Below, piece after piece: positions 1 to 8,538 of a stretch of 64,000 nucleotides of DNA. The notes beneath the pieces are model-generated. The model was given only the letters and a program-made list of their open reading frames with translations. It made no database searches and was not told the origin of the DNA. Source of the stretch: Bog-756 sp963753905 (GTDB taxonomy: Bacteria; Actinomycetota; Acidimicrobiia; Acidimicrobiales; RAAP-2). A program made the translations under genes and the position numbers. Numbering within the stretch: position 1 is the stretch's first letter; the number at the start of each line of letters is the position of its first letter. The stretch spans positions 1-64,000 of the forward strand of contig CAVWDZ010000003.1 of the NCBI GenBank assembly GCA_963753905.1. Reading direction: 5' to 3'.

Positions 1-1608
1 GCCACCGCCTTCTACGTCCGGGTGGACGAGGCGATGCGCCCGTTCCAGCTCTGGCGCCACCGGGTGGGCACCGATCCCTCGGGCGACGCCGTGGTGCTCG
101 AGGAACCCGACGATCGCTTCTACCTCGGGATCGGGCGCACCAAGGACGACCGGTTCCTCCTCTGCGGGCTCGACTCCAAGACGACCTCGGAGGTCCGGTT
201 CCTCGACGCCGACGACCCGCTCGGTCCGTTCGCCACGATCGAGCCCCGCCGCCAGGGCATCGAGTACAGCGTCGACCACGACCGCGGCGACCCCTCCGCA
301 GGCCGCATCGCCCGCTTCCTCATCCTCACCAACGACGCGGCAGAGGACTTCCGGCTCATGGAGGCCCCCGAGGCGACTCCGGGAAGGGACCACTGGGACG
401 AGGTCATCCCGCTCCGGACAGGGGTGCGCCTGGAGGGCATCGACCCGTTCGCAGACCACCTGGTCGTCTACGAGCGCGCGGAAGGCGACACCCGGATGCG
501 GGTAGTCGACGCCGCAACCGGGACGTCGACCACGGTCGACCAGCCCGAGTCGCCCTCGACGGTCTGGGGCGGAGCCAACCCCGAGTACGACTCGACCGTG
601 CTGCGCTACGAGTACACCTCGCTGGTCACCCCCCGCTCGGTCTTCGATCTGGACCTCGCTACCGGGGAGCTCGAGCTGCGCAAGCGCCAGCCGGTCCTCG
701 GCGACTTCGACTCCGGGCGCTACCGCACCGAGCGCCGGTGGGCGGTGTCCGATGACGGGACCGAGGTCCCGCTGTCGCTGGTGTACCGCCCCGACCTGGT
801 CCGGGTTCCGGACGGCGGAGCGGCCGACGGCGCCGTCGGATCACCGTGCCTGCTCTACGGCTACGGGTCCTACGAGATCTCGATGGACCCGGCATTCTCG
901 TCGCTGCGGCTGAGTCTCCTCGACCGCGGCTTCCTCTTTGCCATCGCCCACGTGCGGGGCGGCGGCGAGCTCGGCCGCCACTGGTACGAGGACGGGAAGC
1001 TCGCGGCCAAGCCCAACACGTTCACCGACTTCGTGGGCTGCGCCCGCACGCTCGTCGGCGAGGGATGGACCGCCCCTGATCGCTTGGTGGCGCGGGGCGG
1101 CAGCGCGGGCGGCCTGCTGATGGGCGCCGTGGCCAACCTCGCGCCCGACCTGTTCCGGGCGATCGTGGCCGAGGTGCCCTTCGTGGACTGCCTGACCACC
1201 ATCCTCGACGAGAGCCTCCCGCTGACCGTAACCGAATGGGAGGAGTGGGGGAACCCGGTCGAAGACCCGGTGATCTACGCGGTGATGAAGGGGTACTCCC
1301 CCTACGACAACGTGCGCTCGACCGATCGGGCCGGGAAGCCGCTCCGCTATCCCGACATCCTGGCTACCGCGGGACTCACCGATCCGCGGGTGGGCTTCTG
1401 GGAGCCTGCCAAATGGCTGGCCCGGCTCAGGGCGGCCAACCCCGAGAACCGGGTGCTGCTCAAGACCGAGATGGGGGCCGGCCACGCGGGCCCGTCCGGG
1501 CGCTACGACGCCTGGCGGGACGAGGCCTTCGTCTACGCCTTCATCCTCGACGCAGTCGGTCTCGCCGACGGGACGTCGATCCCCTACCCCACAGCCGAGT
1601 CCGGCTGA
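1..1608 (+). CDS. ptrB: Oligopeptidase B-like S9 prolyl oligopeptidase, 5' end outside window
   Basis: The reading frame is open from base 1, so the N-terminus (part of the beta-propeller) is missing; 535 residues remain. The C-terminal half is an alpha/beta-hydrolase with the S9 triad: nucleophile Ser in GGSAGGLL (codon at 1102), Asp in AGLTDPRV (codon 1381) and His in GAGHAGPSGR (codon 1483). Spacing and flanks (FWEPAKWLARLR before the His) match oligopeptidase B, a cytoplasmic serine peptidase that cuts short peptides after basic residues. It ends TGA at 1608 and converges with the next gene, whose 3' end overlaps it by 68 bp. Family assignment is firm; Arg/Lys preference is inferred from the family. 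Confidence 0.9.
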   Translation, partial: ATAFYVRVDEAMRPFQLWRHRVGTDPSGDAVVLEEPDDRFYLGIGRTKDDRFLLCGLDSKTTSEVRFLDADDPLGPFATIEPRRQGIEYSVDHDRGDPSAGRIARFLILTNDAAEDFRLMEAPEATPGRDHWDEVIPLRTGVRLEGIDPFADHLVVYERAEGDTRMRVVDAATGTSTTVDQPESPSTVWGGANPEYDSTVLRYEYTSLVTPRSVFDLDLATGELELRKRQPVLGDFDSGRYRTERRWAVSDDGTEVPLSLVYRPDLVRVPDGGAADGAVGSPCLLYGYGSYEISMDPAFSSLRLSLLDRGFLFAIAHVRGGGELGRHWYEDGKLAAKPNTFTDFVGCARTLVGEGWTAPDRLVARGGSAGGLLMGAVANLAPDLFRAIVAEVPFVDCLTTILDESLPLTVTEWEEWGNPVEDPVIYAVMKGYSPYDNVRSTDRAGKPLRYPDILATAGLTDPRVGFWEPAKWLARLRAANPENRVLLKTEMGAGHAGPSGRYDAWRDEAFVYAFILDAVGLADGTSIPYPTAESG

Positions 1609-2725
1609 GCCGTCGCAGACGAACTGTTCCGGACGACGGAGCGGTCGCCGATCCGGCCGAGTCCGGCGAGGACCCGACCGCCGTCGTGATCAACGCCGCG
1701 GTGTCGGATGCAGTGGTGTTGGACGGCACGGTGGTGTGCGGCACCGTGGTGGATGCAGTGGTGTTCGACGGCACGGTGGTGGGCGGGCTCGTCACCGGAG
1801 GAGCCGACCCTGCCGGCGGTGGTGGGGTGAAGGTGGCGACGAACGGGGTGTGCAGCGGTGTCGGCAGCACCACCGGGATCGCGTCGACCGACAGCGTGAC
1901 CGGCGGGGCCCCGATCTCGAGGGCGGTCGCCGCGGTGACGGAGATGTTCTGGACCCCGCCTGCGGTGAGCTCTCCGGACCACACCGTCGCCTGGCTGGCC
2001 ACGGTCGAGGCCTGCGCCCAGCAGAGCCCCGAGGCGTGGAGGGTGATCGTGAACGAGGCGAATGGCACCGGGTAGGTGGCCGACATGCCGGAGGCCGACG
2101 TGGTCGTGGCGACGAGCCGGACGGGCAGGGTGGTCGTGGGGGGCCGGCCCGTGTGGGTTCCCGATCGCCGACCGGTGGTCCGGCTCGAGTGCCCGGAGTC
2201 GGACCCGGATGTCGAGCGGACCGTGCCGGTGGTCGTCGTGGCGTGGTCGGACGAGGCCTTGGAGCGGTGGCTGCCGACGTAGGCGAGCACCCCGAAGAGG
2301 AGCAGCACGGCGGCGACCATCAGGATCACCGAGCCCGGCCGGCGGCGGTGGTTCATCGAGTCGAGCGCGATCCGCTGGGCGCGGTCGCTACGGGATCCGG
2401 CGGCGCCCTCGCCGCCCGGCTGACGGCGCGTGGGCAGCGAGGCGTCGTCGAAGACGACCTGCGCACCCGGGTCGGGGAAGTGCTCGCTCCCGCGCACCGG
2501 GACCGGAGGGACCACCCCCTCGGCACCGGGTCGGTCGGGCCGGGTCGTCGGCCGGACCGCCGGTGACCCGGTCCGGTCGGAAAGGTGCTCGAGCGTGCCG
2601 AGTGCCGAGTGGTACTTGCGCACCGAGTGGAGGTCCTCGCTGCGCGGGCGGCGCAGCAGGACGACCACCAGACCACCCACCACCAGCACGATCACGAGGA
2701 AGACGGCGACGAACATCGGGACCAT
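1541..2725 (-). CDS. Two-TM protein with RodZ-C-terminal-like (DUF4115) beta domain
   Basis: 394 residues. A first membrane helix lies at about residues 5-25, followed by a cytoplasmic Pro/Arg-rich linker. A second helix at about 133-150 (SVILMVAAVLLLFGVLAYVG) leads into a Ser/Thr-rich extracytoplasmic stretch. Residues about 225-305 (FTITLHASGLCWAQ ... GELTAGG ... ALEIGAPPVTLSVD) resemble the DUF4115 domain that ends RodZ proteins. The RodZ helix-turn-helix is absent. A tail with TTVPSNTTAS repeats follows. The last 22 codons overlap the oligopeptidase gene head-on, so the true stop could be questioned, but the beta domain is clearly coding. Function unknown; a cell-envelope role is inferred. 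Confidence 0.7.
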   Translation of the reverse strand: MVPMFVAVFLVIVLVVGGLVVVLLRRPRSEDLHSVRKYHSALGTLEHLSDRTGSPAVRPTTRPDRPGAEGVVPPVPVRGSEHFPDPGAQVVFDDASLPTRRQPGGEGAAGSRSDRAQRIALDSMNHRRRPGSVILMVAAVLLLFGVLAYVGSHRSKASSDHATTTTGTVRSTSGSDSGHSSRTTGRRSGTHTGRPPTTTLPVRLVATTTSASGMSATYPVPFASFTITLHASGLCWAQASTVASQATVWSGELTAGGVQNISVTAATALEIGAPPVTLSVDAIPVVLPTPLHTPFVATFTPPPPAGSAPPVTSPPTTVPSNTTASTTVPHTTVPSNTTASDTAALITTAVGSSPDSAGSATAPSSGTVRLRRLSRTRLWGRGSTSRRRDRLRRG

Positions 2726-2817
2726 TCAACCCCGAATCCGCCACCCGCTGAAGGGCGGAGGGCGGTCGACGCACCGTCGTCGGGATCCGGCCGGCGACAT
2801 CCTCCCTGCTGAGGGGT

Positions 2818-3615
2818 TCAGATCGCGGTCACCGCGGTCAGGCCCCCGTCCACCGTGAGGTGGGCACCGGTGACGAAGGAGGCCTCGTCGGAGAGCAGGA
2901 ACCGGATCGGCCGGGCGATCTCGTCAGGGGTGGACACCCTCCTGAGCGGCGTCCGCTCCTCGAGCTGGTCGCGGAAACCGGGGAGCTCGAGTGCGGGGGC
3001 CAGCATCGGGGTGGCGACCGCACCGGGGCAGACCGCGTTGACCCGGAAGCCCTCCGTGGCGAAGTGCTGGGCGAGCGAGCGCATGACCCCGAGCACGCCG
3101 CCCTTCGAGGCGCAGTAGGCGGTCAGGATCGAGCTCCCGAAGAGCCCTTCGATGGAGGAGATCAGCACCACCGCCGACCCCGGGCCGGCTTCGCCGAAGG
3201 GTGCGAGCAGGAGTCGGCAGATCATGACCGCGGCCCGGAGGTTGGTGTTCAGCGTCGCGTCCCAGAGCGCGTCGTCGATGCCGTCGACGGACATCGCCCC
3301 GGGCACCCCGGCGGCGTGGACGAACCCGCCGATCGACCCGAGCTCGCCGGTCGCCTCGGCGAGCGCCGGCCCGAGGGCCGGGGAGTCCGCCACGTCCACC
3401 GTCGCGGCGTGGCTGGCCACCCCGAGCTCCGTGCAGAGCGCCGCCGTCTCGCGGCAACCCGCGGCGTCGACATCCCAGAGGGCGACCGGTCGTCCGACCT
3501 CGGCGAGGGCGAGGGCGGTGGCCCGGCCGATGCCGGAGGCGCCCCCGGTGATGAGGACCCCGGTGCCCGGGCTGCCGAGCCGTCCGGGTGTCGGAGCTGC
3601 AGGGTCGGCGGTCAT
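2818..3615 (-). CDS. SDR-family NAD(P)-dependent oxidoreductase
   Basis: 265 residues, a classical short-chain dehydrogenase. The Rossmann glycine motif TGGASGIG is near residue 23, a NAG-like HAAG segment near 97, catalytic Ser in ISSIEG, and Tyr/Lys in YCASKGG near 167. The C-terminus GAHLTVDGG is typical of FabG-like members. The start is supported by GGAAGG-type complementarity (GGAAGG, 8 nt before ATG). It sits alone between the RodZ-like gene and an RmlC-like gene. The substrate cannot be told from sequence. Confidence 0.85.
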   Translation of the reverse strand: MTADPAAPTPGRLGSPGTGVLITGGASGIGRATALALAEVGRPVALWDVDAAGCRETAALCTELGVASHAATVDVADSPALGPALAEATGELGSIGGFVHAAGVPGAMSVDGIDDALWDATLNTNLRAAVMICRLLLAPFGEAGPGSAVVLISSIEGLFGSSILTAYCASKGGVLGVMRSLAQHFATEGFRVNAVCPGAVATPMLAPALELPGFRDQLEERTPLRRVSTPDEIARPIRFLLSDEASFVTGAHLTVDGGLTAVTAI

Positions 3616-3649
3616 CGGCGCAGCCTTCCAGAGTGCGTGCGGGCCCGGG

Positions 3650-4201
3650 TCAGGTGCGCAACCCGGCCCGGGGCTGGACCCCTGCGGGGATCTCCGAGCG
3701 CAGCGGATTGTCCCGGTCCCGCGCGGAGAGGACCGGATCGGTCAGCCCCCAGTCGCCGCCGACCGCGGGGTCGTCCCAGGCCACCCCGAGCTCGTCGCCG
3801 GGGTTGTAGTAGTTGTCGACCAGGTACCAGAGGGTCAGGTCGGTGAGCGAGGCGAAGCCGTGGGCGACGCCAGGGGGGATGAACAGGCCACGGTCGTGGT
3901 CCCCCGAGAGGTCGAGGGAGAGGGTCGCGCCGTCGGTCGGCGAGCCCAGGCGGAGGTCGTGGAGGACGACCCTCGCGGTGCCGGCCAGGACGTACCAGTA
4001 GTCGGCCTGGTGCAGGTGGTAGTGGAGCCCGACGATCGCCCCGGCCTGCTTGGTCGACCGGTTGCACTGGACCATCTCGCGTCCCAGCGGGAACCAGCTC
4101 CGGCGGTAGGTCTCGACGAACCTGCCGCGCTCGTCGCCGTGGGCCTCCGGCTCCACCACGATCACGTCGGCGATCACGTCGGACTCGATGATCTTCGGCA
4201 C
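3650..4201 (-). CDS. dTDP-4-dehydrorhamnose 3,5-epimerase-family cupin (RmlC-like)
   Basis: 183 residues if started at GTG 4201, two bases after the flavin reductase stop and preceded by a G-rich stretch; the longer open frame upstream runs inside the reductase gene in another frame and is not used. RmlC hallmarks are DERGRFVETYRR near residue 22, the active-site GLHYH segment, the GVAHGFASL motif and the YLVDNYYNPGDE/WDDP end. The family epimerises dTDP-4-keto-6-deoxy-glucose in rhamnose synthesis, but no other rml gene is nearby, so the actual sugar nucleotide is uncertain. It is the last gene of a three-gene operon with the MBL hydrolase and flavin reductase. Confidence 0.85.
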   Translation of the reverse strand: MPKIIESDVIADVIVVEPEAHGDERGRFVETYRRSWFPLGREMVQCNRSTKQAGAIVGLHYHLHQADYWYVLAGTARVVLHDLRLGSPTDGATLSLDLSGDHDRGLFIPPGVAHGFASLTDLTLWYLVDNYYNPGDELGVAWDDPAVGGDWGLTDPVLSARDRDNPLRSEIPAGVQPRAGLRT

Positions 4202-4203
4202 TG

Positions 4204-4719
4204 CTACCCCCCGTCTCGGCGCCGCTCCGGCACCGCCACCGTAGCCAACTCCCGCCGGAAGAAGAGCAGGGGGGTCCCCTCCCCGACTCCGATGTCCAGC
4301 ACCCGTCCGATGATGAGCTCGTGGTCGCCGGCGTCGTGGACGAGCTCGACAGTGCAGTCGACCCACGCCAGGCAGCCCTCGATCACCGGGGACCCGCTCG
4401 CCGTGGCGGGGTGCCAGGCCACGCCGTCGAACTTGGGTCCGCCGGACACCGCGAACCCCCGGCACAGGTCGACCTGCCGGTCACTCAGCACGTTCACGCA
4501 GAACCTGCCCGCCTCGGCGATCCGCGGCCAGCTGGTGGACGTTCTGGCGGGGGCCACCGCCACGTAGGGGGGGTCCACCGAGAGGGAGACGAAGCTCTGG
4601 CAGGTGAACCCCACCGGCTCGTCGCCGTGGATGCCCGCCACCACGGTCACCCCGGTGGTGAACCGGCTCATCGCGTCCTTGAACCCGTCCACCCCGAAGG
4701 GCCGGTCCTCCTGCGGCAC
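4204..4719 (-). CDS. Flavin reductase-like (FMN-binding split-barrel) protein
   Basis: 171 residues of the flavin-reductase-like family (HpaC/DszD type). Recognisable are the N-terminal MSRFTTGVTVVAG, FTCQSFVSLSVDPPYVAVAP, the RFCVNVLSD segment and the GDHELIIGRV strand. These proteins bind FMN or FAD and usually reduce it with NAD(P)H for a partner monooxygenase. No partner oxygenase is adjacent. The GTG start lies 2 nt after the upstream MBL-hydrolase stop with a GGCAGGAG ribosome site inside that gene, so the two are co-translated. Confidence 0.85.
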   Translation of the reverse strand: MPQEDRPFGVDGFKDAMSRFTTGVTVVAGIHGDEPVGFTCQSFVSLSVDPPYVAVAPARTSTSWPRIAEAGRFCVNVLSDRQVDLCRGFAVSGGPKFDGVAWHPATASGSPVIEGCLAWVDCTVELVHDAGDHELIIGRVLDIGVGEGTPLLFFRRELATVAVPERRRDGG

Positions 4720-4721
4720 GG

Positions 4722-5579
4722 TCAGCTCCTGCCCACCTCGACCGTGACCCCCTCCATCGCCGCGTCGACCTCGACCTTGCCGGTGGACGAGGCGATGCGG
4801 CGGGCCACGCGGAGCATCCGGTCCAGGTCCCGGTCGGTGTGGCCGGGGTCGTGGTGGAACATGGTGAGCCGGCGCGCGCCGGACTCGTTGGCGACCTGTA
4901 CGGCGTAGGCCGGTGTCGAGTGGCCCCAGTCGGAGAGCTCGACGAACTCGTCCTCGGTGTACTGCGCGTCGTGGATGAGCAGGTCCACTCCCTCGCAGAG
5001 CCCGAGGACCGCGTCGTCCACCGTGGCGCGGTCGAGGGGGGCCTGGTGGTCGGGGACGTATGCCACCGCCACGCCCTCGGCCTCGATGCGGAACCCGAGG
5101 GTGTTACCGATGTGGGGGACGGTGCGTACCTTGACGCCGATACCGCCGAGGGAGAACTCGTCGCAGCCGACCAGGTCGCGGTAGCGGAGCACACCGCGGA
5201 AGTCCGCCATGTTGACCGGGAAGAACGGCGGCTTGACCATCCCGGCCATGGTGTCCTGGAGCGATTCGTCCCCCTGGGAGGGGCCGTAGATCTCGAGGAG
5301 CGCGCCCGGGTCGCGCATCGGCGGGAAGAACGGGGTCCCGAGCACGTGGTCGTAGTGGAGGTGGGTGAGTAGGGCGTCCGCCCGGAGCGGGCGCCCGGCC
5401 GCGTGCAGGGGACCGTTGAGATGGTGGCCGAGGGCGCGCAGGCCGGTCCCCATGTCGAGGATCAGGGGTCGCTCGCCGGCCACCTCCACCAGGACGCAGG
5501 AGGTGTTACCCCCGTACCGGCGTTGTTGAGCGGACGAGCACGGGCAGGAGCCCCGGACTCCGAAGTAGGTGATGTGCAC
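4722..5579 (-). CDS. MBL-fold metal-dependent hydrolase (PhnP/phosphodiesterase-like)
   Basis: 285 residues of a metallo-beta-lactamase-fold hydrolase. It shows the N-terminal YFGVRGSCP, LDMGTGLRALG (metal Asp strand), the THLHYDH metal motif near residue 92, a VPHIGNT segment with a His ligand, and DHQAP plus IHDAQYTEDE with later metal ligands. The arrangement resembles PhnP and related phosphodiesterases. It is the first gene of a three-gene operon with a flavin reductase and an RmlC-like cupin. It is divergent from an epoxide-hydrolase-like gene, with a TAGCCT box 9 nt before the GTG start. Substrate unknown. Confidence 0.85.
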   Translation of the reverse strand: MHITYFGVRGSCPCSSAQQRRYGGNTSCVLVEVAGERPLILDMGTGLRALGHHLNGPLHAAGRPLRADALLTHLHYDHVLGTPFFPPMRDPGALLEIYGPSQGDESLQDTMAGMVKPPFFPVNMADFRGVLRYRDLVGCDEFSLGGIGVKVRTVPHIGNTLGFRIEAEGVAVAYVPDHQAPLDRATVDDAVLGLCEGVDLLIHDAQYTEDEFVELSDWGHSTPAYAVQVANESGARRLTMFHHDPGHTDRDLDRMLRVARRIASSTGKVEVDAAMEGVTVEVGRS

Positions 5580-5588
5580 GTCGCAGGC

Positions 5589-5594
5589 AGGCTA
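5589..5594 (-). promoter_or_regulatory. Putative -10 box for MBL operon (leaderless-type)
   Basis: TAGCCT on the minus strand ends 9 nt before the GTG at 5579, with no clear Shine-Dalgarno sequence between; fits the TANNNT leaderless pattern seen elsewhere in the window. Confidence 0.45.
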
Positions 5595-5642
5595 GTCGGA
5601 GGGGGCGGGTCCCGACCTAGTCGGAGGAGGCGGGTCGCGGGC

Positions 5643-5648
5643 TACCGT
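5643..5648 (+). promoter_or_regulatory. Putative -10 box for alpha/beta hydrolase gene (leaderless-type)
   Basis: TACCGT lies 7 nt upstream of the ATG at 5656 and leaves no room for a ribosome-binding site, so the transcript probably starts at or next to the start codon. Confidence 0.5.
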
Positions 5649-5655
5649 TCCAGCC

Positions 5656-6525
5656 ATGGATCAGGGCACCGTCTCGGCCAACGGGCTCGACTTCGCCTAT
5701 CTGAGCTGCGGGCCGGTGGACGGTCCCCTCGCCCTGTGCCTGCACGGGTTCCCCGACACCCCCTACAGCTGGCGCCACCTGCTCCCCCGCCTCGCGGACA
5801 GCGGCTACCACGCGGTCGCTCCCTTCACGCGCGGCTATGCACCGACCGGGGTGCCCCCGGACGGACGGTACGACACCGGGACCCTCGCCCTCGATGCCTG
5901 TGCCCTGCACGAGGTACTCGGCGGGACCGCCGAGGCGGTCATCATCGGACACGACTGGGGGGCACTGACCACCTACTCGGCCGCAGCCCACCAGCCCGAC
6001 CGCTGGCGGCGCGTGGTCACCGCCGGCGTGCCGCCGACGCGGTCGATCGGCGACGGCCTGTTCGCGGTGGATCAGCTGAAGCGGAGCTGGTACATCTTCC
6101 TCTTCCAGACCGCATTTGCCGAGCACGCCCTGTCCCGTGACGACCACGCCATGATCGAGCGCCTCTGGGCCGACTGGTCGCCCGGCTTCGACGGTTCGTG
6201 GTACGCGGCGAGAGTCAAGGAGGCCCTCGCCACCCCCGAGAACCTCACCGCGGCGATCTCCTACTACCGTCAGATGTTCGCCGGGCCCCCGGAGGACCCG
6301 GCCGCTGCGGTGGCCCAGGCCGCCGGAGGGACCACCGCCCCGCAACCCACCCTCTACCTTCACGGCGACCGGTGCGGCTGCATCGGGCTCGAGGTGATCG
6401 GCCCGGTCACCGAGTTCCTCGCCCCCGGGTCTGAGATGGTCGTCGTCGAAGGGGCCGGGCACTTCCTGCACGTCGAGAAACCCGATGAGGTCAACGGGCA
6501 CATCGTCCGGTTCCTGACCGCCTGA
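5656..6525 (+). CDS. Alpha/beta hydrolase, epoxide-hydrolase-like
   Basis: 289 residues with the epoxide hydrolase/haloalkane dehalogenase layout. The oxyanion segment LHGFPDTPYSW is near residue 31, the nucleophile Asp sits in IIGHDWGA near 97, the cap domain is in the middle, and the C-terminal catalytic His is in EGAGHFLHVEKP near 273. An Asp nucleophile in GHDWG favours epoxide or halide substrates over esters. A TACCGT box 7 nt before ATG marks a likely leaderless start. It is convergent with mutY. Specific substrate unknown. Confidence 0.87.
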   Translation: MDQGTVSANGLDFAYLSCGPVDGPLALCLHGFPDTPYSWRHLLPRLADSGYHAVAPFTRGYAPTGVPPDGRYDTGTLALDACALHEVLGGTAEAVIIGHDWGALTTYSAAAHQPDRWRRVVTAGVPPTRSIGDGLFAVDQLKRSWYIFLFQTAFAEHALSRDDHAMIERLWADWSPGFDGSWYAARVKEALATPENLTAAISYYRQMFAGPPEDPAAAVAQAAGGTTAPQPTLYLHGDRCGCIGLEVIGPVTEFLAPGSEMVVVEGAGHFLHVEKPDEVNGHIVRFLTA

Positions 6526-6558
6526 GCACCTCGCCTCGCGGAGCGTCGCGCCGCCCGC

Positions 6559-7479
6559 TCAGGGAAGGTGCGCCCACCCGGACCGGTCGCGCACCACCAT
6601 CCCCTCGGCCACCAGCGCATCGAGCACCCGCCTCGCCCGGCGCGGGTCGTCGGCCCATCCAGACGCTGCGGCGACCTGGCCGTCGTGGAGCGGACCCGTG
6701 CGCAGGGCGGCCACCAACCGTCCCCGACCCTGACGGTCGGAGCCGGCGAACCGCTCCGGCCGGGTCGGGGCACCGGCCGACCGGGCTGCAGGGTCGGGGT
6801 TGGGCCAGCCACCGGCCGCCCACCGGCAGCGGCGCCGCACCGGGCACGAGCGACACGACGGTGCCCGGGTCGTGCACACCATCGCCCCGAGGTCGAGCAG
6901 TGACTGCCCGAACGACCAGCCCCGGCCCGGCGGCACCATGCGGTCGACCAGCTCCTGGGCCTCTGTGAGCCGGAGCGGACGCCCGGCGACGGCCCGGGCG
7001 AGGACGCGTCCGGCGTTGGTGTCCACGACCCCCACGTCGTGACCGAAGGCGAAGGCGAGGACCGCCCGGGCGGTGTAGGGGCCGACCCCCGGCAACGACA
7101 GCAACGCACAGAGGGAGTCCGGGACGCCGCCGCCGTGGTCGGCGACTACCGAGGCGGCGGCGCGTTGCAGGTCACGGGCGCGCCGGTTGTATCCCATCCC
7201 CTCCCAGGCCCGCAGGACGTCCCCGAGCGGGGCGGCGGCGCAGGCAGCCGGGGTCGGGAAGGCGAGCAGGAAGCGGTGGTAGACGGGGACCACCCTCGAG
7301 ACCTGGGTCTGCTGGGCCATGACCTCGCTCACCAGCACGGCCCACGGGTCCCGGGTCGACCGCCAGGGCAGTCCGGGACGCCGGCAGCTCGCCCCGCCAT
7401 CCGATCCCCAGGCTTCGACCGCGGCCCCGAGTGCCCGCACCTGGTCGGTCGGTCGGGGTCGGGCGAGCCTCCCGGTCAC
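6559..7479 (-). CDS. mutY: A/G-specific adenine glycosylase MutY, no NUDIX domain
   Basis: 306 residues from GTG 7479, chosen because it overlaps the MaoC-like stop as GTGA (7476-7479); the longer frame to 7536 would intrude further into that gene. It removes adenine mispaired with 8-oxoguanine in base-excision repair. It carries the catalytic Glu in SEVMAQQTQV, helix-hairpin-helix LPGVGPYTA, catalytic Asp in VVDTNAGRV, and a 4Fe-4S cluster loop with Cys spacing 6-2-5 (CTTRAPSCRSCPVRRRC). The C-terminal NUDIX-like domain of E. coli MutY is missing; the tail instead looks like a short winged-helix segment (HDGQVAAASGW). Confidence 0.93.
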   Translation of the reverse strand: MTGRLARPRPTDQVRALGAAVEAWGSDGGASCRRPGLPWRSTRDPWAVLVSEVMAQQTQVSRVVPVYHRFLLAFPTPAACAAAPLGDVLRAWEGMGYNRRARDLQRAAASVVADHGGGVPDSLCALLSLPGVGPYTARAVLAFAFGHDVGVVDTNAGRVLARAVAGRPLRLTEAQELVDRMVPPGRGWSFGQSLLDLGAMVCTTRAPSCRSCPVRRRCRWAAGGWPNPDPAARSAGAPTRPERFAGSDRQGRGRLVAALRTGPLHDGQVAAASGWADDPRRARRVLDALVAEGMVVRDRSGWAHLP

Positions 7480-7988
7480 CCCCAGACGTCGTCCGGGTAG
7501 GGGCGGCGGCGAGCGGGGGCGGCGGCCTCCTTCCACACCATGACCTTGCGCCTGAAGAAGCAGACCTCTTCACCGCGCTGGTTGAAGGCCTTGGTCTCGA
7601 CGGTGACCACACCACGGTCGTCACGGGAGGTCGAAGCCACCGCGTCGATGACCTTGGTCTCTGCGTAGATGGTGTCGCCGTGGAAGGTGGGAGCGCGGTG
7701 GATGAGCGACTCGACCTCGAGGTTGGCGATCGCCGCGCCGCTCACGTCGGGGACGCTCATCCCGAGGGCCAGCGAGTAGACCAGGTTGCCGACCACCACG
7801 TTCCTCTCCTGGACGGACTCGTGCTCGGCGAACCAGGCGTCGCTGTGCAGCGGGTGATGGTTCATGGTGATCATGCAGAAGAGGTGGTCGTCGGCCTCGG
7901 TGATGGTCTTGCCCGGCCAGTGGCGGTAGACGTCCCCCGGCACGAACTCCTCGAAGGTGCGGCCGAAGGGTCGCTCGTGGACGGTCAT
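7476..7988 (-). CDS. MaoC-like hydratase, probable mesaconyl-CoA hydratase of the ethylmalonyl-CoA pathway
   Basis: 170 residues from ATG 7988 (MTVHERPFGRTFEEF); the frame extends 17 codons upstream without a better start. It is a single hotdog domain of the MaoC type with RHWPGKTITEADDHLF, the NHHPLHSDAWFAE active-site region and the IANLEVESLIHRAPTFHGDTIYAET strand region. Neighbouring genes look like methylsuccinyl-CoA dehydrogenase (9.3-10.9 kb) and a malyl/methylmalyl-CoA lyase (10.9-11.9 kb). Together this suggests hydration of mesaconyl-C1-CoA to beta-methylmalyl-CoA. Family is firm; the exact reaction is inferred from context. Its stop overlaps the mutY start by 4 bp. Confidence 0.8.
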   Translation of the reverse strand: MTVHERPFGRTFEEFVPGDVYRHWPGKTITEADDHLFCMITMNHHPLHSDAWFAEHESVQERNVVVGNLVYSLALGMSVPDVSGAAIANLEVESLIHRAPTFHGDTIYAETKVIDAVASTSRDDRGVVTVETKAFNQRGEEVCFFRRKVMVWKEAAAPARRRPYPDDVWG

Positions 7989-8057
7989 GCCCGCTGGTGT
8001 AGTACGCGAGCGGTCCGTTCGTCCAACGGTCGGCGGCACCCCACGACGGCCGCGCCC

Positions 8058-8489
8058 TCAGCCCGCAGGCGGGGCGGGCCGGGTGGTGAAGGAGAGGACC
8101 CAGTCGGGGTGGCTGTCGCCGTCGATGGCCATCCGCCAGGTGTAACGGGTGCCCGGCACCAGGGGCAACGGGCCGAGGTTGACCGCGAGTGCGACGTCGA
8201 TGGGCGAGCCTTCGGGGATACCCGGGGGACGGCCCACGGTGAACTCACCACGGACCTCGACGGGGTGCTCACCGTCCGGCGTGTCGACCAGCACCGGTCC
8301 CCCGTCGGCGTCCTCGAGGTAGAGCTCCCAGTGGTGCGGGGCCTCGGCCTCGTGCCACCCGACGTCGATCTTGAGCGCGATCGCCGAGGGCACCGGATCG
8401 GGACCGGTGATGCTCCAGCCGCCGCCGAGCACATAGAGCTTGCCGTCGGCAACCTGTGCGGAGTCGCACAGCATCATGGTCACTTTCAC
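8058..8489 (-). CDS. DUF6941-like conserved protein
   Basis: 143 residues, opening MKVTMMLCDSAQVADGKLY and continuing VLGGGWS, a pattern I recognise from the DUF6941 family found beside actinobacterial metabolic genes. It appears to be an all-beta soluble domain (ALKIDVGWHE, WELYLEDADG, YTWRMAIDG). No catalytic motif or signal peptide is visible. The GTG start is preceded 8 nt upstream by TAGCCT (8498-8503), giving a leaderless start. It is divergent from a methyltransferase gene. Function unknown. Confidence 0.75.
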   Translation of the reverse strand: MKVTMMLCDSAQVADGKLYVLGGGWSITGPDPVPSAIALKIDVGWHEAEAPHHWELYLEDADGGPVLVDTPDGEHPVEVRGEFTVGRPPGIPEGSPIDVALAVNLGPLPLVPGTRYTWRMAIDGDSHPDWVLSFTTRPAPPAG

Positions 8490-8497
8490 GGAAGGGG

Positions 8498-8503
8498 AGG
8501 CTA
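8498..8503 (-). promoter_or_regulatory. Putative -10 box for DUF6941 gene (leaderless-type)
   Basis: TAGCCT on the minus strand ends 8 nt before the GTG at 8489. Confidence 0.45.
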
Positions 8504-8526
8504 CCGGGTCGGGCGGAGGCGGCCGG

Positions 8527-8532
8527 TAACGT
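8527..8532 (+). promoter_or_regulatory. Putative -10 box for methyltransferase gene (leaderless-type)
   Basis: TAACGT lies 6 nt before ATG 8539 and only 3 nt before GTG 8536, which favours the ATG as the start. Confidence 0.5.
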
Positions 8533-8538
8533 GGCGTG

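Noticed and set aside
3650..4465. 271-codon version of the RmlC-like gene
   Set aside because: The extra N-terminal 88 residues lie inside the flavin reductase gene in another frame and lack family similarity; GTG 4201 fits the RmlC N-terminus.
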